This document shows, piece by piece, positions 40,037-48,525 of a stretch of 51,383 bases of DNA (its first letter is position 1; each line of letters starts with the position of its first letter). The position numbers were made by a program, and so were the translations under genes. Source of the stretch: an uncultured Eubacteriales bacterium. GTDB taxonomy: Bacteria > Bacillota > Clostridia > Oscillospirales > Oscillospiraceae. The stretch is from assembly GCA_900321275.1 (NCBI GenBank), contig ONVI01000034.1, positions 1 through 51,383 on the forward strand, read 5' to 3'. The notes beneath the pieces were generated by a model that saw only the letters and a list, made by a program, of their open reading frames with translations, did not search any database and was not told where the DNA came from.

Positions 40037-41129
40037 GAAAACGAAAACGCCCCTCTTCCACGTCGCCAAGCGCGGCGCGCTGCGCTGGTACCAGGCCTGG
40101 GCCATCCGGGGCGCGGCGATCCTGCTGGCGCTCATTGTCTGCGGCGTCGTCACCAGCCTCGTCACCGGCGAAAACCCCTTCGCGGTCTACGCCGCGATCT
40201 GGAAGGGCTCCTTCGGCACGCCCCGCAAGATGTGGGTGCTGCTGCAGAACATCGCGATGCTGCTGTGCGTGTCGCTGGCGGTGACGCCGGCCTTCCGCAT
40301 GCGCTGCTGGAACCTCGGCGGCGAGGGGCAGGCCCTGATCGGCGCGCTGGCCTCGGCGGCGTGCATGATCCTCCTGCCCGGCAAGGTTCCGAACTGGGCG
40401 ATCCTGCCCTGCATGCTGCTCTGCTCCCTGGCGGCGGGCGCGGTGTGGGCGGGCATCCCCGCCTTCTTCAAGGCAAAGTACAACACCAACGAGACGCTCT
40501 TCACCCTGATGATGAACTACGTCGCCACCCAGCTGGTTGCCTACTACTGCGTGGTATGGGAGAGTCCCAAGGGCTCGGCCACCATCGGCATCATCAATTC
40601 CAAGACCGAGCTCGGCTGGTTTCCGGTGGTCGGCGGGCAGAAGTACCTGCTGAACATCCTGATCGTCGCCGCCCTGTGCGTGGCGATGCACGTCTATCTC
40701 AACTACACCAAGCACGGCTATGAGATCGCCGTCGTGGGCGAAAGTGAACGCACGGCGCGCTACGTCGGCATCAAGGTCGAGCGGGTCGTCATCCGCACCA
40801 TGCTGCTCTCCGGCGCAATCTGCGGCCTCGCGGGTCTGCTGCTGGTCGCCGGCACGAACCACACGCTCACGCCCACCATTGTGGACGGGCGCGGCTTCAC
40901 GGCGGTCATGGTCTCGTGGCTTGCCAAATTCAACCCCGTCTGGATGATCTTCACCAGCTTCCTGCTGGTCTTCCTGGGCCGCGGCGCGGGGGAGATCGCC
41001 ACCAAGTTCGGCCTCAACCACAGCTTCGGCGACATCCTCACCGGCGTCATCCTCTTCTTCATCATCGGCAGCGAATTTTTCATCAACTATCAGATCAAGC
41101 TCACCCGCGGCGCGGGAAAGGAGGAATAA
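40029..41129 (+). CDS. nucleoside ABC importer permease 1
   Basis: 366 residues with about 8-10 hydrophobic helices. The BPD_transp_2 family block NLGGEGQALIGALAS is near 97, and NTNETLFTLMMNY and YEIAVVGESERTARYVGI (the EAA-like loop) are present. It belongs to the NupP/YufP group of BMP-linked importers and pairs with the next gene to form the membrane channel. Start overlaps the ATPase stop. Confidence 0.92.
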   Translation: MNKKTKTPLFHVAKRGALRWYQAWAIRGAAILLALIVCGVVTSLVTGENPFAVYAAIWKGSFGTPRKMWVLLQNIAMLLCVSLAVTPAFRMRCWNLGGEGQALIGALASAACMILLPGKVPNWAILPCMLLCSLAAGAVWAGIPAFFKAKYNTNETLFTLMMNYVATQLVAYYCVVWESPKGSATIGIINSKTELGWFPVVGGQKYLLNILIVAALCVAMHVYLNYTKHGYEIAVVGESERTARYVGIKVERVVIRTMLLSGAICGLAGLLLVAGTNHTLTPTIVDGRGFTAVMVSWLAKFNPVWMIFTSFLLVFLGRGAGEIATKFGLNHSFGDILTGVILFFIIGSEFFINYQIKLTRGAGKEE

Positions 41130-41132
41130 GCC

Positions 41133-42125
41133 ATGTTTGATATCGTCTCCTTCATCCCCCGCGCGGTCGTCCAGGGGATCCCCCTCCTGCTGGGCAGCAC
41201 CGGCGAGACCCTGACCGAGAAGTCCGGCAACCTCAACCTGGGCATTCCGGGCATCATGTATGTCGGCGGCATCAGCGGCGTCATCGGCTCCTTCTTCTAC
41301 GAGGCGGGCAAAAGCGCCGAGGAGATGAACACCGCCCTCGCCCTGCTCATCCCCATCGCCTGCTGCCTGCTGGGAAGCCTTGTCATGGGTCTCATCTACT
41401 GCTTCCTCACGGTCACGCTCCGGGCCAACCAGAACGTCACCGGACTCGCCCTCACCACCTTCGGCGTGGGCTTCGGCAACTTCTTCGGCGGCTCCCTGAT
41501 CAAACTCGCGGGGAGTGAGCTGCCCTCCATCATCCTGACCAACACCTCGAACATCTTCCGCCGCAGGCTGCCCTTCGCGGAGTCGACGGGCGTGTTCGGG
41601 AAGCTCTTCCTGGACTACGGCTTTCTGGCCTACATCGCGGTGATCATCGCCCTGGCGGTGTCGTATATGCTCAACCGCACCCGCATGGGCCTCCACCTGC
41701 GCGCCGTGGGCGAGAGCCCCACGACAGCCGACGCCGCGGGCATCAACGTAACGCGCTACAAGTACATGGCCACCTGCATCGGCGCGATGATCGCGGGCCT
41801 CGGCGGCCTCTACTATGTGATGGACTATGCCTCTGGCATGTGGTCGAACAACGCCTTCGGCGACCGCGGCTGGCTTGCCATCGCGCTGGTCATCTTCACG
41901 GTCTGGCGGCCGAACGTGGGGGTGCTGGCCTCCTTCCTCTTCGGCGGGCTCTACATCCTGCACATGTACATCCCCTCGGGCATGAACCTCGCGGTCAAGG
42001 AGCTCTACAAGATGGCACCCTATGTCGTGACCATCGTGGTGCTGGTGCTCACCTCCATGCGCAACAAGCGCGAGAACCAGCCTCCCGCCTCCCTGGGCCT
42101 GCCGTACTTCAGAGAAGAACGGTAA
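41133..42125 (+). CDS. nucleoside ABC importer permease 2
   Basis: 330 residues starting 3 bp after permease 1, behind AAAGGAGG. The N-terminal GSTGETLTEKSGNLNLGIPG is the hallmark of NupQ/YufQ-type permeases, and LHLRAVGESPTTADAAGI is the ATPase-contacting loop. About 8 helices. Last gene of the riboswitch-controlled operon, followed at once by a long-stem terminator. Confidence 0.92.
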   Translation: MFDIVSFIPRAVVQGIPLLLGSTGETLTEKSGNLNLGIPGIMYVGGISGVIGSFFYEAGKSAEEMNTALALLIPIACCLLGSLVMGLIYCFLTVTLRANQNVTGLALTTFGVGFGNFFGGSLIKLAGSELPSIILTNTSNIFRRRLPFAESTGVFGKLFLDYGFLAYIAVIIALAVSYMLNRTRMGLHLRAVGESPTTADAAGINVTRYKYMATCIGAMIAGLGGLYYVMDYASGMWSNNAFGDRGWLAIALVIFTVWRPNVGVLASFLFGGLYILHMYIPSGMNLAVKELYKMAPYVVTIVVLVLTSMRNKRENQPPASLGLPYFREER

Positions 42126-42147
42126 AAAAACCTTTATTCCTCGGACA

Positions 42148-42197
42148 AAAACGCAGTAAACATACGGCAATCTTTCGCCGTACGTTTACTGCGTTTT
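42148..42197. terminator. long-stem terminator between convergent importer operon and trmO
   Basis: 21-bp stem (42148-42168 with 42177-42197) with a single mismatch and an 8-nt loop, AAAA on the left and TTTT on the right. The GTACGGC core recurs in the terminator at 28009-28063. Confidence 0.85.
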
Positions 42198-42232
42198 GCG
42201 CTTTTCTCTGCCGGGCGCGTTGCAAAATGATT

Positions 42233-42907
42233 CTACACAATCTCCCGCACCTGCGCGATTCCGCCGCTCACCGTAAACCTTACCGTCATCCCCGCAAAGT
42301 CCATGGCGTAGACACGCTCCGGATCGTTCTGATAGCGCGGGCGGGGATCGTTTGCCAGCACGCCCCGGAGCGCCGAAAGCTTGTCCGCCGGAATTTTCGA
42401 CAGAAGCGTTTCCGGGATCTCGACCCTGAGCCTCTCCCCCGCGTCGGGGGCAAAGCCGGAGGCCGCCTCCGGATGGCAGTCGGCATAGGGAATATAGGGC
42501 TTGACGTCGAAAATGGGCGTACCGTCCATGAGATCGGCGCCCCGCACGATGAGCACCGTGCCGAGGCCGGGGCGCTCTTCCGCGCGCGCAAGCTCCACGC
42601 AGGAAAGCCCCAGGCCGTTCGGGCGGAAGGGGGAGCGCGTGGCGAAGACGCCCATGCGTGTATTGCCTCCGAGCCGCGGCGGGCGCACCGTGGGGGAGAA
42701 GGTCTCGGTCAGGCTCCCGGAAAACTGCCAGATGAGCCAGAGGTGCGAAAAGCCCTCAATCCCGCGCAGGGCCTCCGGGTCGCGGTATTCCGGCTCGAAG
42801 ACCACGACGCTCTCCAGCTCCGGTACGATCCCCGCCTGCCGCGGGATGCCGAATTTTTCGGGAAAGTCACTCACCATATGCGCGATGGGGCGGAGGATGT
42901 GGGTCAT
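42233..42907 (-). CDS. trmO: tRNA (t6A37) N6-methyltransferase TrmO (TsaA-like)
   Basis: 224 residues behind GGAGGC. The TsaA/YaeB block is unmistakable: LRGIEGFSHLWLIW near 50, RLGGNTRMGVFATRSPFRPN near 78-97, GADLMDGTPIFDVKPYIPYAD near 125-145. The family methylates N6 of t6A37 in threonine tRNAs with SAM. The C-terminal extension (RLRVEIPETLL) is also usual. It is convergent with the importer operon. Confidence 0.9.
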   Translation of the reverse strand: MTHILRPIAHMVSDFPEKFGIPRQAGIVPELESVVVFEPEYRDPEALRGIEGFSHLWLIWQFSGSLTETFSPTVRPPRLGGNTRMGVFATRSPFRPNGLGLSCVELARAEERPGLGTVLIVRGADLMDGTPIFDVKPYIPYADCHPEAASGFAPDAGERLRVEIPETLLSKIPADKLSALRGVLANDPRPRYQNDPERVYAMDFAGMTVRFTVSGGIAQVREIV

Positions 42908-42928
42908 GAGAAGCCTCCAGTCATAACC

Positions 42929-43043
42929 TTAGGGCAACACCGCACAATCCGCCTTCGGCATCTCCTGGAAAATTTGCGCTCTGATTTCGTCACTTTTTCT
43001 TGAGGTACACAAAGTACATCTGCGAAAGCGGTATTGCCTTAGG
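42929..43043. mobile_element. family-3 MITE, internally deleted, inverted
   Basis: Ends CCTTAGGGCAACACCGC (42929) and GCGGTATTGCCTTAGG (43028-43043) are inverted repeats. On the minus strand the interior matches the TACTTTGTGTA...CAAGAAAAAGTGAC and ATTTTCCAGGAG parts of the 46723-46877 copy. Confidence 0.75.
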
Positions 43044-43127
43044 GGGAGGGGCTCGCCCCCCCGCTCTGTGAAACCCAAGTTTCATGGACTTGCCGGGCAA
43101 ATCATACTCCCGGCGCTCAAACGGGCA

Positions 43128-43835
43128 TTATCCCACCGCGCCCACAAGGCTGATCGACACGCCGTTTACGAGCATGTGGAAAAAGATGCTGCACCAGATG
43201 GAATTGGTGCGCTCGTAGCAGTTCGCCAGCAGCAGGGAGACCGGGATATACTCCAGGAGGAAAAGCCAGTAGGCCGGCTGCAGGATCGCGTAGGGGACGA
43301 CGTGGTAGAGCGCAAAGCACAGGGCGCTCACGATATAGGCCGCGCGGCGGTTTCTCTGCCGGAGCAGGCCGAAGATCCCGGCGCGAAACAGCATCTCCTC
43401 CACCACCGGCGCGAGGAAGACCACCGCCGCCATGACAGCGCGCATGTCCTGCTCGGCCACCGCCATGACGGCCTCGTTGTTCGGGTTGTCGGACTTCAAA
43501 ACCAGCAAAAGCAGCAGCCCCAGCAGAAAGTTGCAGCCGAGCATCAGGAGATAGCCGCGCAGCACCTCCCGTATACAGGCGAGGGGCGCGTCGATGAGGG
43601 CGTCAAAGTCCCGCCGCAGAAAGCCGAAGGCCGCGAGCACCATGTAGAGAAAGCCGACCAGGTAGTACAGCAGATCCGCCGTCGGGAGGCTGAGAAGCTC
43701 CTTTGCCGCAATCAGGCTGAGGACAAGCTGCAAAACGATCAGATGCACCGGGAAATAAGCCAGCACGAAGATCGCCTCGCGCCTCGTGAGACGGCTGGTA
43801 AAGGGCCGGGGCCAGGGGATCGTGCGAAGCTCCAT
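43128..43835 (-). CDS. CPBP family intramembrane glutamic endopeptidase
   Basis: 235 residues with 6-7 predicted membrane helices. The three Abi/CPBP motifs are present: VVEEMLFRAG (EExxxR) near 142, FALYHVV (FxxxH) near 170, and FFHMLVN (HxxN-like) near 220. Members are Rce1-like proteases or bacteriocin self-immunity proteins; the target here is unknown. ATG 43835 overlaps the mutS stop as TGATG, so it is translated with mutS. The 220-bp spacer downstream holds a MITE and a GGGG/CCCC hairpin. Confidence 0.85.
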   Translation of the reverse strand: MELRTIPWPRPFTSRLTRREAIFVLAYFPVHLIVLQLVLSLIAAKELLSLPTADLLYYLVGFLYMVLAAFGFLRRDFDALIDAPLACIREVLRGYLLMLGCNFLLGLLLLLVLKSDNPNNEAVMAVAEQDMRAVMAAVVFLAPVVEEMLFRAGIFGLLRQRNRRAAYIVSALCFALYHVVPYAILQPAYWLFLLEYIPVSLLLANCYERTNSIWCSIFFHMLVNGVSISLVGAVG

Positions 43836-46441
43836 CAGGCCCTCGCCTTCTTCTGCAGGGAGTAGAGCAGATTCAGCGCCTCGATGGGCGTGAGGGTGTT
43901 GAGGTCGGTGTCCTGCAGGATGCGCCGTACCTCGTCGCTGCCGACGTCGGCGAGGCTGATCTGCCCCGCTTCCGCCTGAACCGCTGCCGGGGCGATGGAC
44001 GTGACGCCCTCCGCCTCCAGCTCCTTCAGATAGCCCTTGGCCTTGGAGATCACCGAATCCGGCAGGCCCGCCAGCTTTGCGACCTCGATGCCGTAGCTGT
44101 CGTCCGCCGCGCCGCGGACGATTTTGCGGAGAAAGACCAGCTCGCCCCCCTGCTTTTTGGCGGTGATGTTGTAGTTGCGCACGCCGGACAGCTCCCCCTC
44201 CAGCGCCGAGAGCTCGTGGTAATGGGTGGCGAACATGGTCTTCGCGCCGAGCTTCCGCTTGTCCGCGCAGTATTCCAGCACCGCCCTTGCAATCGCCATG
44301 CCGTCGAAGGTGGAGGTGCCGCGCCCGATCTCGTCGAGGATGAGAAGGGACTGAGCGGTGGCGTGCATCAGAATGTTGGCGGTCTCGCTCATCTCCACCA
44401 TGAAGGTGGACTGGCCGGAGGCCAGATCGTCGGAGGCGCCGATCCTGGTGAACACCCGGTCGACGATGCCGACAGAGGCCGACTTTGCCGGGACGAAGGA
44501 GCCCATCTGCGCCATGAGGACGATCAGCGCCGTCTGCCGCATGTAGGTGGATTTGCCCGCCATGTTCGGGCCGGTGACGATCGCGACGCGGTCGTCCTTA
44601 TCGTCGAGGAAGGTGTCGTTCGGGACGAAGAGCACGTCCTTCATGGCCTGCTCCACCACGGGATGGCGGCCTTCAACGATGCGCAGGGTGCGGGAGGCGT
44701 CGATCTCCGGGCAGGCGTAGTTGTTGCGCACGGCAACCTCGGCCAGGGAACAGAGCGCGTCGAGCCGGGAAACCGCGTCGGCGGCCTGCTGAACCCGGTC
44801 GACCTTCGCCGCCGCGCTGTCGCGCACTTCGCAGAAGTAGCGGTATTCCAGCTCGCTGATCCGATCCTTCGCGGTCAGGAGCGTGTTTTCCAGCTCCTTG
44901 AGCTCCTGGGTGAAGTAGCGCTCGTTGGAGACCAGGGTCTGCTTGCGGATATAGTCCTCCGGGACGTTTTCAAGCCCCGCGGACTTCGGCACGTCGATAT
45001 AGTAGCCGAAGACCTTGTTGTAGCCGACCTTCAGCTTTTTGATGCCGGTGCGCTCCCGCTCCCGTGTCTCCAGATCCTGCACCATCTTCGCCCCGTTGTC
45101 GCGCACGTTGCGGAGCCTGTCCACCTCCTCGGAGTAGCCGGGGCGGAGGATGCCGCCCTCGCGCACGGAGAAGGGGGGATCGTCGCAGATGGCGCGGTCG
45201 ATCTCATAGCGCAGATCCTCCAGCGCGTCCATGGCGGCGATATCTTTTAATTCAAGGCACTGGGAATTTTGCAGCAGTTCCTTGAGTCTCGGAAGCTGGG
45301 CCGCGCAGACGGCAAGCTGCCGGAGATCGCGCCCGCCCGCGCTGCCGTAGACCGCCTTGCCCACCAGCCGCTGCATGTCGCCGATGCCGCGCAGGGTCTC
45401 GCGCAGCTCGGAGCGCCTTACATTGTCGGACACAAGCTCCGAGACCGCGTTGAGCCTTCTGCGGATGGCGACGGCGGAGAGCAGAGGCCGCTCCACCCAG
45501 CTGCGCAGGAGCCTGCCGCCCATCGGCGTTCTGGTGCGGTCGAGCACCCACAGAAGGGAGCCCTTTTTCTCCCCGCTTCTCAGGGCCTCGGTCAGCTCCA
45601 GATTCCGCCGCGTCACATAGTCCAGCTCCATAAAGCGCCCGCCGAAGAACACGTCGAGGCGGCGGATGTGCTTCATATCGCATTTCTGCGTGCGGCGGAT
45701 GTAGGAAAGCAGCGCCCCCGCCGCGCAGACCGCGCCGGGCTGGTCGCCGATGCCGGCTTCGTCGATGTCGCGAAAGCCGAACTGCTCGCACACAAGCGCC
45801 GCGGCGGGCATGTATTCGAAGCTCTCCCCCTCCTCCTCGGGCATGGCGGAGAGCTTTTTGGTCACAAAGTCCCGGATCTCCGCAAGCTCCGCCGCGCCGG
45901 GGGACAGGAGCGCCTCTCTGGGGGAGAAGCGGCCCAGCTCGTTGAGAATGTGGGAGACCGCGTCGTTTTCAAAGGCGGCGCAGCAGAACTCGCCGGTGGA
46001 CACGTCGCAGAAGGCCGCGCCCCCCTCGCGCCCGGCGAGGTACACGGCGGCGAGGTAGTTGCTTTTCCCCTCCTCCAGCATGGAGGTCTCGGTCACGGTG
46101 CCGGGGGTGATGATGCGGATCACGTCGCGCTTGACAAGCCCCTTCGCCAGCGCCGGATCCTCGGTCTGCTCACAGATGGCGACCTTGTAGCCCTTGGCGA
46201 TCAGACGGGCGATATAGGCCTCGGCGCTGTGGTAGGGCACGCCGCACATGGGGGTGCGCTCCTCCGGGTCCTCCACCGAGCGGTCGCGGGTGGTCAGCGT
46301 CAGATCCAGCTCCTTCGAGGCGGTCTTCGCGTCCTCGTCGAACATCTCATAGAAATCCCCGAGGCGGAAGAAGAGCAGGCAGTCGTTGTACTGGGACTTG
46401 ATCTCCTGATACTGCCGCTTCATGGGGGTCAGTTCGGGCAT
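43835..46441 (-). CDS. mutS: DNA mismatch repair protein MutS
   Basis: 868 residues from ATG 46441; a GTG at 46450 is the alternative. The mismatch-recognition Phe is in FFRLGDFYEMF near 27-37. The connector, lever and clamp domains follow. The ATPase has Walker A GPNMAGKSTYMRQ near 620, LILDEIGRGTSTFDG and ATHYHELSALEG. MutS recognises mispairs and recruits MutL, encoded 18 kb away. The upstream cysteine-rich gene overlaps its 5' end by 13 nt, so it is probably part of one transcript. Confidence 0.96.
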   Translation of the reverse strand: MPELTPMKRQYQEIKSQYNDCLLFFRLGDFYEMFDEDAKTASKELDLTLTTRDRSVEDPEERTPMCGVPYHSAEAYIARLIAKGYKVAICEQTEDPALAKGLVKRDVIRIITPGTVTETSMLEEGKSNYLAAVYLAGREGGAAFCDVSTGEFCCAAFENDAVSHILNELGRFSPREALLSPGAAELAEIRDFVTKKLSAMPEEEGESFEYMPAAALVCEQFGFRDIDEAGIGDQPGAVCAAGALLSYIRRTQKCDMKHIRRLDVFFGGRFMELDYVTRRNLELTEALRSGEKKGSLLWVLDRTRTPMGGRLLRSWVERPLLSAVAIRRRLNAVSELVSDNVRRSELRETLRGIGDMQRLVGKAVYGSAGGRDLRQLAVCAAQLPRLKELLQNSQCLELKDIAAMDALEDLRYEIDRAICDDPPFSVREGGILRPGYSEEVDRLRNVRDNGAKMVQDLETRERERTGIKKLKVGYNKVFGYYIDVPKSAGLENVPEDYIRKQTLVSNERYFTQELKELENTLLTAKDRISELEYRYFCEVRDSAAAKVDRVQQAADAVSRLDALCSLAEVAVRNNYACPEIDASRTLRIVEGRHPVVEQAMKDVLFVPNDTFLDDKDDRVAIVTGPNMAGKSTYMRQTALIVLMAQMGSFVPAKSASVGIVDRVFTRIGASDDLASGQSTFMVEMSETANILMHATAQSLLILDEIGRGTSTFDGMAIARAVLEYCADKRKLGAKTMFATHYHELSALEGELSGVRNYNITAKKQGGELVFLRKIVRGAADDSYGIEVAKLAGLPDSVISKAKGYLKELEAEGVTSIAPAAVQAEAGQISLADVGSDEVRRILQDTDLNTLTPIEALNLLYSLQKKARA

Positions 46442-46647
46442 ATTTTCCACTTCCCGTCCAGATAGTCTTGATAGCAGGCGGAACAGATCGTCATATCCAC
46501 GGTCTGTTCGCAGATTTGAATCGGTTTTTCCTTCACCGTCAGGTGACAGCAGTCACACGCAAAGGTCTCTGCCGCGGGGGCAAGCAGCACAGCCGCCGCG
46601 AGGAAAAGCGCGCACAGTACGCAGAGGAGGATTCTTCGTTTTGACAT
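46429..46647 (-). CDS. small cysteine-rich secreted protein
   Basis: 72 residues. A signal peptide (MSKRR, hydrophobic 7-22, cleavage near AETFA) leaves about 43 residues with seven cysteines: CDCC, then IC, CSAC and a final C four residues from the end. The spacing suits a small metal-binding or disulphide knot; no family is recognised. The stop overlaps the mutS start region. Codon usage matches its neighbours, and GGGAGAACGCCCC precedes the ATG as a plausible ribosome binding site. Confidence 0.65.
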   Translation of the reverse strand: MSKRRILLCVLCALFLAAAVLLAPAAETFACDCCHLTVKEKPIQICEQTVDMTICSACYQDYLDGKWKICPN

Positions 46648-46722
46648 GGGGCGTTCTCCCTGTATAAGCCTTCCGTCTTTCGGACGTTGTCAAGACGTGC
46701 GCGGCGATTTAGTCGGCGTTTC

Positions 46723-46877
46723 CTTAAGGCAACACCGCATAATTCGGTGAGAGCGAATCCTGAGAAAATTTGGGTTCTGATGAAGGCAGTTTTTCGCAGG
46801 AATACTTTGTGTATTTCAAGAAAAAGTGACAATTTTCCAGGAGGTGCCGAAGGCGGACTGTGCGGTGCTGCCTTAAG
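46723..46877. mobile_element. family-3 MITE, complete 155-bp copy
   Basis: Terminal inverted repeats CTTAAGGCAACACCGCA (46723-46739) and its complement (46861-46877) match at 16 of 17 positions. No reading frame. The right end contains the TAA stop of the ATP-grasp gene. Relatives lie at 31015-31111 and 42929-43043. Confidence 0.85.
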
Positions 46878-48030
46878 AAAGCCCCGCTTTTTGCAGCAGC
46901 GTTTCCATCTCTTCCATCGTCCCCGCCGTCAGGATGTAGTAGCCGTAGCGGGTGGAGCTGTCGCGGATCTCGTGCCCGTCGATGGGCGGGATCTCGCTGA
47001 CGCGGTACAGGCTTTCGGGGCTTTCCCGCCGGATGCGCTCCAGCGCGTCGAGATCCGCCTGCGAAAACAGAAAACGCACCGCGCTGACGCAGGTTTTCCC
47101 GATGGGTTCAAACGTCGGCGCAGCACCGCAGGCGACGTCGATCACGCCGCGCACAAAATCCACCCCCGTCGAGAGCGGCACGAGGTCGGAGCCGATGCAG
47201 TCCCCGCCCATGCGCGCGCCGCACTCGATGAGGCGGATTGTCCCGTCGCCGTCGACCTTGAGCTCCGTATGCGAGGCGCCGTATCGCACGCCGAGGCAGT
47301 CGAGCACCTGCGGCACAAGCGATCTGATGTTCGCAAGCGTTTTTTCATCCAGGTGCTTCGGCGGCTGGAGATGGCCCGTCTCCACAAAGAGCGGCGCGCC
47401 GGTGGTGAACTTCTCCGTCACGGCAAGGAAGGTATGCTCCCCCTGCCAGGAGAGGTATTCCACGCTGTACTCCCGCCCCTCGGCAAATTCCTCCACCAGC
47501 ACCTTTTTCTCAAAGGACGGCTCCCGCGCAAAGGCGACGGCCCCGGGCAGCTCTTTCGGATCGCTCACCTTGCGGATGCCCCGGCTGCCGGAGCGGTCGG
47601 TGGGCTTGACGATCACGGGAAAGCGGAGCGGCAGGGCGGAGAGATCCGTACCCTCCGTTACAAGGATGCTTTTGCACGACGGCAGACCCGCCTTCTCGAA
47701 GGCCCTGCGCATGAGGTGCTTGTTGGTGGCGGTCATGGCGCTCTCCATCCCGTTTCCCACAAGGCCCAGCCCCTCGGCGACAAAGTTTACCGTGATGGCG
47801 GCGAGGTCCGAGGCGATGGAGCACACGCCGACAGGCTTTATCGCGCGCGCGATCTCCAGGATGCGCTCCTTCTCCACGATGCTCACGGGGTAGAAATAGT
47901 CCGCCGTGCGCTCGCCCGCGTCGCCGCACTGCCAGGCAAAGACATGGGTCGTGTACCCCATGGCCTTTGCCCTGAGAATGAGCTGATTCTGAAAATCATT
48001 GGCGCCGATGATGATAATGGGTGGCTTCAT
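46873..48030 (-). CDS. ATP-grasp superfamily carboxylate-amine ligase-like protein
   Basis: 385 residues from ATG 48030 behind GGAGT. N-terminal Rossmann-like domain (IIIIGANDFQNQL), then the ATP-grasp fold: FPVIVKPTDRSGSRGI near 130-145, VLVEEFAEGREYSVEY near 180 and LIECGARMGGDCIGSD near 270. The layout is of the CarB/PurK/PylC type, which forms an acyl-phosphate and couples it to an amine. Substrates are unknown. It lies downstream of the aminosugar cassette, separated only by repeats, and may add an amino acid to the sugar. Its stop codon is in a MITE. Confidence 0.82.
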   Translation of the reverse strand: MKPPIIIIGANDFQNQLILRAKAMGYTTHVFAWQCGDAGERTADYFYPVSIVEKERILEIARAIKPVGVCSIASDLAAITVNFVAEGLGLVGNGMESAMTATNKHLMRRAFEKAGLPSCKSILVTEGTDLSALPLRFPVIVKPTDRSGSRGIRKVSDPKELPGAVAFAREPSFEKKVLVEEFAEGREYSVEYLSWQGEHTFLAVTEKFTTGAPLFVETGHLQPPKHLDEKTLANIRSLVPQVLDCLGVRYGASHTELKVDGDGTIRLIECGARMGGDCIGSDLVPLSTGVDFVRGVIDVACGAAPTFEPIGKTCVSAVRFLFSQADLDALERIRRESPESLYRVSEIPPIDGHEIRDSSTRYGYYILTAGTMEEMETLLQKAGLS

Positions 48031-48051
48031 ACAATACTCCAATTCCTTTTA

Positions 48052-48177
48052 GGCTCCCTCCCTGAGGGAGCTGTCGCCGGCGCTTGCGCCGGTGACTGAG
48101 GGAGTCCGTCAAAACTCCCTCCGCCGCTGAAGCGGTCCCCCTCCCTCATTTCGCCGCAAGCGGCTGAGGGAGGCAAG
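48052..48177. repeat. family-1 repeat copy
   Basis: GGCTCCCTCCCTGAGGGAGC, CGCCGGCGCTTGCGCCGG, CTGAGGGAGT, then a second unit with CCGCTGAAGCGG, CCGCAAGCGG and GAGGGAGGCAAGT. It ends one base before the stop of the SMR gene. Confidence 0.75.
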
Positions 48178-48525
48178 TCAAATCGTAAACACCAGGATCC
48201 CCGCGACAATGAGCCCCAGGGCCGCCAGCTTCTTTTTTGTCACCTTCTCGTGAAACACCGTCACGCCGAAAATGGTGACAAAGATATACGAAAAGCACTC
48301 GAAGGCGGGGGTCATGCTCAGGGGGAGCTTTTTATACGCGAACATGGTCAGCAGCATCGACAGCGCCAGAAGCGCGTAGCCCCCGATCACGCCGGGATTT
48401 ACGTATTCATGCAGAAGGTCGCGGTGCTCCCTTCCGGATTCCCATTTGAGAAGCGTCTGGCTCAGCGACGCCACAAACACGCTGAACACGCCGAGGGCCA
48501 TGTAGGGGATCATCTCAGCCGTCAT
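48178..48525 (-). CDS. SMR/EamA-type half-transporter, ArnF-like
   Basis: 115 residues, four predicted membrane helices, starting at ATG 48525 within the end of the preceding half-transporter gene (11-nt overlap). SLSQTLLKWESG in helix 1, ALLALSMLLTMFAY and a last helix GLIVAGILVFTI fit the small multidrug resistance/ArnE-ArnF class. Paired SMR proteins next to a polyprenyl-phosphate glycosyltransferase are usually lipid-linked-sugar flippases. Assignment as the second subunit is inferred from the pair. Confidence 0.75.
   Translation of the reverse strand: MTAEMIPYMALGVFSVFVASLSQTLLKWESGREHRDLLHEYVNPGVIGGYALLALSMLLTMFAYKKLPLSMTPAFECFSYIFVTIFGVTVFHEKVTKKKLAALGLIVAGILVFTI

Noticed and set aside
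39999-42170. A 723-codon open frame opposite the two permeases
   Set aside because: Antisense shadow with a very charged, repetitive composition; the plus strand has clear permease motifs and coupled starts.
668-48180. A CRISPR array
   Set aside because: Repeats are dispersed singly among genes, vary in length, and have no regular spacer arrangement; no cas genes are present.
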